A DNA stretch of 22,278 bases from JABEVB01 sp049965775. Lineage in GTDB: Bacteria > Planctomycetota > Phycisphaerae > WQYP01. A program made the translations under genes and the position numbers. Of the stretch, positions 16,122-22,278 are shown piece after piece (the first letter of the stretch is position 1; the number at the start of each line of letters is the position of its first letter). The stretch spans positions 1 to 22,278 of the forward strand of contig JBMFVX010000042.1 in assembly GCA_049965775.1 (NCBI GenBank). The letters run 5' to 3'. The notes under the pieces were generated by a model. That model was not told where the DNA came from and ran no database searches. It saw only the letters and a list, made by a program, of their open reading frames with translations.

Positions 16122-17333
16122 TCACGCCGTCGCAACGCGGCTCTTGCCCAGACAGGCGCCAAGTGCTTTTTCAAGAATATCCGCCGCGCGATGCACCTGC
16201 TCGCTGCTTACAATCAGTGAGGGGCATATCCGCAAAATATTCTTCTGCGTGGCATTTATAATCAACCCCTGCTCCAACGCCGCAAGCACAACGGGCATGG
16301 CGTCGGTGGTGTCTAATTCCACGCCCAAAAACAACCCGGCGCCGCGAATCTGCCTGATAACACCATGACGCAAAGCCAGTTGCTCCAGCCGTTGCCGAAG
16401 CAGAGCGCCCACCTGACCAACATGCGAGAGCATATCTTCTTTTTCAATGGTATCGAAAACCGCTGCGCTTACCGCCGCACAAATGGGATTGCCCCCCAGC
16501 GTGCAACCGTGCGTGCCCGGATTCAAGAACGCAGCAAGTTCCGGCTTGGCCAATATACCGCCGACGGGCAGCCCGCCGCCCAGCGCCTTGCCCAGCGTCA
16601 TAATATCCGGCTTTACTCCAAAGTGCTGATGGCCAAAATATTTTCCGGTGCGCCCCACGCCCGTCCACACTTCATCAAAAATAAGCACCGCCTTGTACTG
16701 GTCGCACAACGCTCGAACCCGTGGCAGATAGCTCTCGCCCGGCACATTGATGCCCCCTTCCCCCTGAATCGGCTCCATAATAATGGCGGCCGTCTCATCA
16801 TCAATCGTCTCTTGCAACGCCGCAAAATCATTGAACGGCACATGCACAAAACCGGGTACCAGCGGCCCAAAGCCCGCCTGCGCGTGGCCCGGTGTTGCCG
16901 ACAAAGCGCCCATCGTTCGGCCGTGAAAGCCCTTGAGCATGCTTATAATTTTGGTTCGCCCCCCACCGGCGAGGCGGGCGAGTTTAAGCGCTGCCTCGGC
17001 CGCTTCAGCGCCGCTGTGACAAAAAAAAGCCCGCCCGTCAAACGCTTTGGTTTTAAGGTGTTCGGCCAGTCTTATCTGCGGCTCGGTGTAAAACTGATTG
17101 CCAACCTGCCACAACGTATTGGCCTGCCGGGTAACCGCCTCAACAAGCACCGGATGTGCATGGCCCAAAATGGTGCCGCCAAACCCGGCAAAAAAATCGA
17201 GATATTCTTTGCCGTCCGCATCCCATAACTGGGCGCCCTTGCCGCGAACCAGCACCACCGGCAGTTTTCCGTAATTGCCGATCAGCGACGATTCATGCTT
17301 TTTAATAATCAGTTGATTCACACTCTGGCTCAT
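16122..17333 (-). CDS. argD: Acetylornithine aminotransferase (class III, PLP-dependent)
   Basis: The product transfers an amino group to N-acetylglutamate semialdehyde in arginine synthesis; members can also use succinyl-diaminopimelate intermediates in lysine synthesis. It has 403 residues, the usual size. The PLP phosphate-site motif HSGAEAAEAALKLAR is at about 106-120, FDEVWTGVGRTG at 219-230 holds the cofactor-binding aspartate, and the Schiff-base lysine is K249 in TLGKALGGG. The start at 17333 falls 10 bases after the rsmE stop; a TTG start further upstream would overlap rsmE and add 20 residues. It is the last gene of the methyltransferase-rsmE-argD operon. No other arg genes are in the window, so an ornithine- or GABA-type class III aminotransferase is a minor alternative. 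Confidence 0.88.
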   Translation of the reverse strand: MSQSVNQLIIKKHESSLIGNYGKLPVVLVRGKGAQLWDADGKEYLDFFAGFGGTILGHAHPVLVEAVTRQANTLWQVGNQFYTEPQIRLAEHLKTKAFDGRAFFCHSGAEAAEAALKLARLAGGGRTKIISMLKGFHGRTMGALSATPGHAQAGFGPLVPGFVHVPFNDFAALQETIDDETAAIIMEPIQGEGGINVPGESYLPRVRALCDQYKAVLIFDEVWTGVGRTGKYFGHQHFGVKPDIMTLGKALGGGLPVGGILAKPELAAFLNPGTHGCTLGGNPICAAVSAAVFDTIEKEDMLSHVGQVGALLRQRLEQLALRHGVIRQIRGAGLFLGVELDTTDAMPVVLAALEQGLIINATQKNILRICPSLIVSSEQVHRAADILEKALGACLGKSRVATA

Positions 17334-17343
17334 GTATTGAATC

Positions 17344-18120
17344 TCACTTGTCAGGTTGGGCCGTGGCCGCACACACTGCGGCAGCAACGGCAATGCCGGC
17401 TGTTTCTATGCGAAGTATATTCGGGCAAATGCGCACGAAGTCAATGGGCCGCCGCTGCGCCTCGCCGGAGAGCAGCGCAAGTTCATCATCGGCAAAGCCA
17501 CCTTCGGGGCCGACAAGCGCCGTCAGCTTTCCCGTCGCTTCAGCACGCTCCGCCGACAACCCCGCAACCCAGTCACCAAGCCAATTCCACAAAGTCCGTA
17601 CCCCTGTCGGCTCCAGCACCAGCAGCGAATGTTGCTCCTCCAGTGCGGCTCGCAGCACACTCGCCATGCCGATGGGCGCAAGCACCTGCATCACATAGTC
17701 GCGGCCGCACTGTTTGGCAGATTCCAGGGCGAGCCGACGCCATTTTTCCATCTTGCCGCCGTGGGCATCGGGCTTCACCACCGAGCGGCGGCAATCCATC
17801 CATTGCAGGCGGGCTACATTAAGCTGGCTGGCCATTTCCACAAGCGTGTCGGCTCGTTCGCCCTTGGGCACCGCAATCGCCAGCGTTAACTCCATGCGCG
17901 GTCGCGGCGCCAGGGTCACAGCGCCGGCCTCAAACACCACCTGCCACTGCTTTTTACCCGCCGATTGCAGCATACCCACAACGCTGCGGCCTTGGCCGTC
18001 AAACAGTTCCACGGTGTCGCCTTCGGCGAGGCGCAGCGTTTGCGTGGCGTGATGCGCCTCCTGGCCGGCCAGCACGCACGGCGATGCAAGAATTTCTGCA
18101 TAAAAACGGTGCCGTTTCAT
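17344..18120 (-). CDS. rsmE: 16S rRNA (uracil-1498-N3)-methyltransferase
   Basis: RsmE is a SPOUT-fold enzyme that methylates U1498 in the decoding-site helix of 16S rRNA on the 30S subunit. The 258-residue protein has an N-terminal PUA-like barrel (1-70, opening KRHRFYAE) and the C-terminal trefoil-knot domain. Family motifs are KGERAD at 86-91, ALESAKQCGR at 131-140, VGPEGGF at 203-209 and ILRIETAG at 235-242; the last two form the SAM-binding knot. The start overlaps the stop of the upstream methyltransferase gene by four bases, so the two are probably co-translated. The ILRIETA sequence differs slightly from the common ILRTETA but the knot should be intact. Confidence 0.95.
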   Translation of the reverse strand: MKRHRFYAEILASPCVLAGQEAHHATQTLRLAEGDTVELFDGQGRSVVGMLQSAGKKQWQVVFEAGAVTLAPRPRMELTLAIAVPKGERADTLVEMASQLNVARLQWMDCRRSVVKPDAHGGKMEKWRRLALESAKQCGRDYVMQVLAPIGMASVLRAALEEQHSLLVLEPTGVRTLWNWLGDWVAGLSAERAEATGKLTALVGPEGGFADDELALLSGEAQRRPIDFVRICPNILRIETAGIAVAAAVCAATAQPDK

Positions 18121-18860
18121 GAGGGCGCTCTCGCAGTGGCAACCGCAGGCCGCGACAGCACATACAACCGGCCATTCGGACGTATGCCGGCAACTTCATC
18201 CGGCGGCAGCGAATACGCAGCAACGCGAAAACCCATCGCTGCCGCATGAACCGCCAAATCTTCGGCGCAGTTCCGGCCAGGATCGCTGATCCAGGCAGTG
18301 CCCGTCGGCTTAAGCAGCTTTTCGATCGCTCCCAACAGCAGCGGCTGCAGGCGCGATTCATAAAGCACATCGGATGCGATGATCCAGTCAAACGACTCGT
18401 TTAGCGGTTGCCGCCAGTCCATCGTTACACCGCGACACTGTGCCGCCGACAGTTGATTAAGCCGCGCATTATGCGTGGCAAAGCCAACCGCATCCGGGTC
18501 GTAATCACTGAAGGTAACATCCCAGCCACCGCACAAAGCCGCAATGCCGGCGACGCCCAGCCCACAACCAAGCTCAATGGCCTGGCGACCAAGTTCCTTC
18601 TCCGGAACGCGCGGCGACGTGCCATCCGCCGGTACATGTCCCAAAATGCGCCGCGCCATCATAATGCTTGCGGGCCAGAGTATTGGCCAGTACGGCAGGT
18701 AATTATCCGCCTTATACCGCTCCTGAACGATGGGATCATCCAGCAGCGAGTCAGGGTCTTTGGGCGCTTCAATCAGCACCTTGCGCGCGGCGATGTCAAC
18801 CTCATGTACGACGGTCTCAAAACGGCCCAGTTGCCTCGGTGGGCCAACGTTGGCAATCAT
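18117..18860 (-). CDS. SAM-dependent methyltransferase (METTL/methyltransferase-16-like)
   Basis: This is a 247-residue class I methyltransferase. Motif I AIELGCGLGVAG is at 94-105, the acidic residues ending strand 2 are D119-D121 (SDYDPDA), and the post-motif segment IIASDVLYE is at 161-168. A PYWPILWPAS segment (56-65) precedes the domain and is characteristic of the group that includes eukaryotic METTL lysine methyltransferases and proteins annotated as nicotinamide N-methyltransferase-like. The target is probably a protein side chain, but no substrate can be read from sequence. The ATG at 18860 has GGAG seven bases upstream; a GTG at 18902 would add 14 residues. Its stop overlaps the rsmE start, and argD follows, forming a three-gene operon. 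A ribosomal-protein substrate is possible from context only. Confidence 0.86.
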   Translation of the reverse strand: MIANVGPPRQLGRFETVVHEVDIAARKVLIEAPKDPDSLLDDPIVQERYKADNYLPYWPILWPASIMMARRILGHVPADGTSPRVPEKELGRQAIELGCGLGVAGIAALCGGWDVTFSDYDPDAVGFATHNARLNQLSAAQCRGVTMDWRQPLNESFDWIIASDVLYESRLQPLLLGAIEKLLKPTGTAWISDPGRNCAEDLAVHAAAMGFRVAAYSLPPDEVAGIRPNGRLYVLSRPAVATARAPS

Positions 18861-18943
18861 AAGTTGCTCCAAAGGCACTCCCGGACTGCGGCCGCAGCAC
18901 ACGCCATGCGTCTAAGGTTGGGCCATTACGCCAAACAACTGTT

Positions 18944-19594
18944 TTACCGGTGCGCCGCGGCATGAGCCGGCATGGTGGCGGCAGGCGGTTGCAGGGCGGG
19001 GGTTTTTGATGGCAATTCTGGTGATGGCGGCGCCTTGTGGGTTGTCAGCACAATGCTGGCAATAACCCCTATGGCAATCACAATGCTGCCCCCTATGATA
19101 AAACGCGCCGACGCTGAAAGACCAAAACCCTCCAGGGGTTCGTCCGCAAGGGCCGATTTCTTTTTGGGTTCAAGCAGCGGGTCATACGCCAAAATTGCTT
19201 CGCCCGTGCCACCGTCCTCGGCCAGCTTCGCCGCCTCAATCTGAATGGCCGCCGCCAGCCGCGCCCATGTCGCCGCCGGCATCGCACGCGATTGGGTCAA
19301 TTCATCTGTCATCGCCGGAGCCGCAGTTGAAGCTTTGGCGCCATTAACGCCTCCTGCTGTCGCCGCAGCACCCGCAGCGCCAGCCGCCTCGCGATTGATC
19401 TGGCTCATTAACCAGCCCTGCAGGTCTCCCTTGGGCAGGCTCATGGCGTTTTCTCGAAACGCAGCCCGCAACGACCGCTGAATAAGACGCTCCGCCGCCA
19501 CCGGGCTGCCGGCAAGCGCCAACGCCTGCGTATAAAGCGCGTCGCGGCAGGGTTCTAAGAGCTGAATAAAACGTTTGCCGGCAGATTCAATCAT
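18944..19594 (-). CDS. Membrane-anchored protein with sigma-factor region-2-like N-terminal domain
   Basis: This is a 216-residue protein. Residues 8-70 align by pattern with ECF sigma-factor region 2: a helix (LLEPCRDALYTQALALAGS), then PVAAERLIQRSLRAAFRE matching the AEDLVQE...AW segment, then DLQGWLMSQINREA matching the FRAWLYRIARNLA segment. Two acidic positions of the usual DLVQE box are replaced (R37, R40). No region 4 follows. Instead come an Ala-rich linker (71-95), a helical region (102-126), a membrane helix at about 164-184 (ARFIIGGSIVIAIGVIASIV), and a Pro-rich tail that would lie outside. I chose the ATG at 19594; a GTG at 19609 is possible. It lies between a TPR lipoprotein and the methyltransferase gene on the same strand. 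The function is unknown; the sigma relationship is a motif-level inference. Confidence 0.7.
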   Translation of the reverse strand: MIESAGKRFIQLLEPCRDALYTQALALAGSPVAAERLIQRSLRAAFRENAMSLPKGDLQGWLMSQINREAAGAAGAAATAGGVNGAKASTAAPAMTDELTQSRAMPAATWARLAAAIQIEAAKLAEDGGTGEAILAYDPLLEPKKKSALADEPLEGFGLSASARFIIGGSIVIAIGVIASIVLTTHKAPPSPELPSKTPALQPPAATMPAHAAAHR

Positions 19595-19682
19595 GGCGTG
19601 GCCGCTCACAGGATATGATCGTCAACATCTAACAGCCGGCAGATTCACAATACGTGCCGCACCGCTGGCCCAAACCATTATC

Positions 19683-20381
19683 TTATTGCTGCGGCGGCAG
19701 GGCATCTGAAATATCCGCGCCGTCGCGCTGCATATCCTGCACCAAACCCGGGGTCTGCGGAGCAATTCGATACACCTGCTTATACAGTTGTGCGGCATGG
19801 TCTTTCTGGCCGATGCGGTCAAAAAAGTGCGCCGCCTCCAGCAGCAGCGGCACGTTCGTCGGTGCAAGCTGCACAGCTTTCTCATAGCTGGTGCGGGCAT
19901 CGTCAAGGTCGCCAAGCCGCACATAAAACCGCGCTACCCGCAGCCGATCCGCCGGGTTCTGGGTGTAATTGGCGCGGCTTTCCAGCAGGTTCATCGCTTC
20001 GTTGGGTTTGCCTGCCTTAATCAGGGCCCGCGCCAAGTCGGTTTGCACATGGCCGTAATTGGGATCGCGCGTGGCCGCCACCCGGTAGTACATGGCCGCA
20101 AGGTCATACTTGTGCAGTTTATAAGCAGCAGCGCCCGCATAATAGTTGGCCCGCGGCTCGGACGGATCTGCCTTCAAAGCCGCATTAAACTTATCTAAAG
20201 CCGCATTGTAATGATTCTGGTTGTACAGCATCAGCCCCTGGTCGCGCAGCTTAACTTCCTGACTTTGGCAGCCGCCCAAGGCCACGCTGGCCAGCAGCAC
20301 CAACACGCTCGCAGGCACACGAGCCGCGCCTAATACCGAGCCAACCCGGGACGATAACGAAAAACCAACCATACGATTCAT
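19683..20381 (-). CDS. TPR-repeat lipoprotein
   Basis: This is a 232-residue outer-envelope lipoprotein. The signal peptide covers residues 1-37 and ends in the lipobox LGGC, with Cys38 as the predicted lipidated residue. The mature part contains about five tetratricopeptide repeats: residues such as YNQNHYNAALDKFNAALKAD, then YKLHKYDLAAMYYRVAATRD, then VRLGDLDDARTSYEKAVQLA follow the 34-residue TPR pattern (W/L-G-Y-A-F-A-P). Such proteins act as scaffolds for envelope complexes, for example type IV pilus or secretin assembly (PilF-like), but partners are not visible here. The ATG at 20381 has GGAG six bases upstream, which excludes a longer in-frame start. It is divergent from the phosphoesterase-like gene and 88 bases upstream of the sigma-like membrane protein gene. 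Confidence 0.9.
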   Translation of the reverse strand: MNRMVGFSLSSRVGSVLGAARVPASVLVLLASVALGGCQSQEVKLRDQGLMLYNQNHYNAALDKFNAALKADPSEPRANYYAGAAAYKLHKYDLAAMYYRVAATRDPNYGHVQTDLARALIKAGKPNEAMNLLESRANYTQNPADRLRVARFYVRLGDLDDARTSYEKAVQLAPTNVPLLLEAAHFFDRIGQKDHAAQLYKQVYRIAPQTPGLVQDMQRDGADISDALPPQQ

Positions 20382-20434
20382 GCAAAACTCCAGCAAAATA
20401 ACCGCCTTGCTTTCACTGATGGTATCATCCTGAT

Positions 20435-20917
20435 ATGGTTTGGCAAGACTACACACCTCCCGACGAACTGCCGCAACCCACAACCGACAGCATGAGAGAT
20501 CCGTCGGCAGCCGCCCACACAACCCCAAATACACTGCGATATGCCGTTTTGGAGCATACTGTTGCAGCTCAGCGCCACTGGGACCTGCTGCTGGAACAAG
20601 CGCCAGATCAACCTCTGGCCACCTGGAAAATCAACCTGCCGCCGGAGCAATGGCTCCAAGCCTGCCAAACGCAAGGCTCAATTCCCGCCATTCGCCTGCC
20701 AAACCATCGCCGAATTTATCTTGATTACAGCGGCCCCATCAGCAACAACCGCGGCGAAGTGCGGCCGGTGCAAACGGGGCTGCTGCGCTGGCTAAAATTA
20801 AGCGAACATTATTGCGCAGCGCTATTATCGTCGGGGCCAAACACCCCACCCCTGCGCTACACGCTCGAAGATCGCGGTCATGGCTGGACTCTTCACATTG
20901 AACCGGTCGCGGGCTAA
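20435..20917 (+). CDS. Stand-alone LigD-type 3'-phosphoesterase domain protein
   Basis: This is a 160-residue protein matching the 3'-phosphoesterase (PE) domain that forms the N-terminal part of bacterial DNA ligase D, which trims 3'-phosphate and ribonucleotide ends during non-homologous end joining. The pattern is YAVLEHT...HWDLLLE...LATWKI...NHRRIYLDYSG...RGEVRPVQTG. The metal and catalytic residues of Pseudomonas LigD (H42, H48, D50, H84, Y88) correspond to H41, H48, D50, H91 and Y95 here; the position of R52 is a leucine. No polymerase or ligase domain is attached and none is encoded nearby. The start is uncertain: the ATG at 20435 has no ribosome site, and Met20 (20492) would still keep the domain. 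It is divergent from the TPR lipoprotein. Confidence 0.82.
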   Translation: MVWQDYTPPDELPQPTTDSMRDPSAAAHTTPNTLRYAVLEHTVAAQRHWDLLLEQAPDQPLATWKINLPPEQWLQACQTQGSIPAIRLPNHRRIYLDYSGPISNNRGEVRPVQTGLLRWLKLSEHYCAALLSSGPNTPPLRYTLEDRGHGWTLHIEPVAG

Positions 20918-21245
20918 GCGTAATATCTTTGCAGTCTCATTGCACCGGCGTCGGAGCCGCCAAGTACAACCATGACAAGCTTTCCCGCACAAAAATTCAT
21001 TCACAAAACGAGCCGCCGTGGTTTAAGCCCGGCAATACTCCCGGTCAACCGTCCGACTTTACCGCTCGGCTAACTGCCCGCCTCCGCCGTCGAATCGCGT
21101 TAATCCGCAACAGGGCAGCGGACATAAACGGGTGCCTTTCCTTATGAATCAAGGCAAATGCTCCGCAAGACACGCACTCGCGCACTGTAGATCGCGGCGC
21201 ATTGGAGTCATCATTCTGATCCACGATAGCCCGGTACCGCCGCGG
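20918..21245. other. Intergenic stretch between convergent genes, no supported gene
   Basis: This region separates the ends of two convergent genes and contains no promoter need. A plus-strand frame at about 20929-21147 would encode a basic, low-complexity peptide without a ribosome site. A few short inverted repeats occur (for example around the GGTACC near 21231), but none is followed by a T-run, so I cannot place terminators. Confidence 0.5.
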
Positions 21246-22278
21246 TCATTTCAGCGGCGTAAGCTCAAAGTACTTAATCGTCGCTGAGAAAAAGTTAGTG
21301 GACGCATTGAATTTGATAACGTTACGCCCCTTCTTCAAGGTGATATCAACCGGCTTGGTTTTTTGCCAGGCGCCATTGGTCCACTGCACCGTCATTGCCA
21401 CCGGCCGGGCGGAGTCATTAACTGTGACCGCCAAATTTCCGGTCGGCTTAAGAACCACTACTTTAGCCGTCAAGGCATACTTACCCGCATGAGGCGCATT
21501 AACAACATATTGAAGTGTTGGTGCGGGGTTAACGTCGCTTTGCTTGGTCCACGGATGGACATGCCGGTAGTAATGCAACTGCAGACCGCCGAGATAACTT
21601 TTAACGAAAACAGCGCCCCGAATTGTCTTTTTGGGTTGGGTGCAGGAAGCTACGGGAATATGGATGTCTCCCTGCTGATCAACCGAAACCTTATAGGCAG
21701 AGGGTGGGATGGGTTGCGCCTCAACTTTTTCGGCCAGGGTTGGGCCATAGCGCGCCAGCAATGTTTTATAGTAATTGACAGAGGTCGCCTGCAATCTGCT
21801 CTGGGAATGAGCGGGGCCGTACTCATCTAAGGTCGCCACGGGGGTGTGCGAGGCGGCAACGATGGCCCGCTCTTGGCAGTCGGCCAAGGCATACCAAAAC
21901 CCGCCGGTTCCCGGCACCATACCATTCGGTTTCTGCTCGCCAAGTGCCGCACCAATCCACTGTAATCTCAGCGCCATCATAAATTGTTGCGGGTAGCGCC
22001 GCGCCTCGGTCTCCCTTTGGAAAACATCCCCACGCACATGATCCCACCAGTTGAATGCAAAGCCTGCACTAAAAGGTGCAATCCAACCATGCGGCGTCCA
22101 CTCGGCCATTGCGGCATGGCCATCCTGCTTGACACCCCAGACGGGAATGCCAAAGGCCCGTTCTGCTGCACGGCCGATCCAGGCTCGCATGCCGCACTGG
22201 CCGCCGGCGGCTATCCCGGCCGCCAGAAAAATACCGGGATATTTTTCGTACGCAATAGGGTCGCCATATTTCACATCG
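21246..22278 (-). CDS. Uncharacterised protein, N-terminus missing, with carbohydrate-binding-like C-terminal domain
   Basis: The reading frame is open to the right edge; the GTG at 22274 is internal, so these 344 codons are the C-terminal part of a longer gene. Counting from that GTG, residues 20-70 (GGQCGMRAWIGRAAERAFGI, then KQDGHAAMAEW) resemble a transglutaminase-like core in which a Cys starts a helix ending in GIP and a His lies in the next strand (C27, H53). The middle part (75-200) is helical, rich in Trp and Tyr. The last 90 residues have the strand pattern of CBM6/CBM35-type jelly-roll modules: GKYALTAKVVV, LAVTVND, VDITLKKGRNVIKF, IKYFELT. This suggests an exported protein acting on or near polysaccharide. 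I do not recognise the family, and both domain calls are tentative. Confidence 0.75.
   Translation of the reverse strand, partial: DVKYGDPIAYEKYPGIFLAAGIAAGGQCGMRAWIGRAAERAFGIPVWGVKQDGHAAMAEWTPHGWIAPFSAGFAFNWWDHVRGDVFQRETEARRYPQQFMMALRLQWIGAALGEQKPNGMVPGTGGFWYALADCQERAIVAASHTPVATLDEYGPAHSQSRLQATSVNYYKTLLARYGPTLAEKVEAQPIPPSAYKVSVDQQGDIHIPVASCTQPKKTIRGAVFVKSYLGGLQLHYYRHVHPWTKQSDVNPAPTLQYVVNAPHAGKYALTAKVVVLKPTGNLAVTVNDSARPVAMTVQWTNGAWQKTKPVDITLKKGRNVIKFNASTNFFSATIKYFELTPLK

Overview
The window looks like chromosomal DNA from a GC-rich planctomycete, most likely of the Phycisphaerae type; the class is inference. The strongest markers are a small basic protein matching the PVC-superphylum signature family (minus strand, 4304-4612), a HYExAFE-family protein next to hisS (12941-13453), and a terpenoid-toroid/DUF4159 exported protein (9265-11730). 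Most genes are housekeeping or small conserved hypotheticals. I see no phage, insertion sequence, CRISPR array or integrase. Both ends cut a gene: nadB loses its C-terminus at the left edge, and an uncharacterised exported-type protein loses its N-terminus at the right edge.

Layout. Positions 1-5501 are all on the minus strand. Read from right to left they are tRNA-Lys(CTT) with a good sigma70-type promoter, a cupin protein, the PVC small basic protein, an exported single-HKD phospholipase D-like nuclease, the pyrR-pyrB pair (start/stop overlap), a small exported helical protein, and nadB. Positions 5638-6180 hold a plus-strand VOC/glyoxalase-fold protein. It converges on and overlaps queG, which is translationally coupled to a small membrane protein upstream (7378-7773). 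A TIM-barrel sugar isomerase-like gene (8051-8920) and the large DUF4159 protein follow on the minus strand. The DUF4159 gene is divergent from a plus-strand NDUFA9-like NAD(P)-binding epimerase.

From 12941 to 14838 lies hisS with the HYExAFE protein behind it. A plus-strand polytopic membrane protein (15213-16118) is followed by a compact minus-strand operon that reads SAM methyltransferase, rsmE, argD (18860 to 16122). Upstream of this are a membrane-anchored protein with a sigma-factor region-2-like domain (18944-19594) and a TPR lipoprotein (19683-20381). Divergent from the lipoprotein is a stand-alone LigD-type 3'-phosphoesterase-like protein (20435-20917). The window closes with the partial protein that pairs a possible Cys/His transglutaminase-like segment with a carbohydrate-binding-like beta domain.

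How the genes fit together. Identifiable pathways are NAD synthesis (nadB), pyrimidine synthesis and its control (pyrB, pyrR), arginine synthesis (argD), and translation or RNA modification (hisS, queG, rsmE, tRNA-Lys, the PVC small basic protein). Three unlinked genes could act on nucleic acid: the HKD nuclease, the PD-(D/E)XK-like HYExAFE protein and the LigD phosphoesterase-like protein. I do not see a single coherent new system. The most interesting items are the membrane-tethered sigma-region-2-like protein, the stand-alone phosphoesterase, the HYExAFE protein in the hisS operon, and the two large exported proteins.
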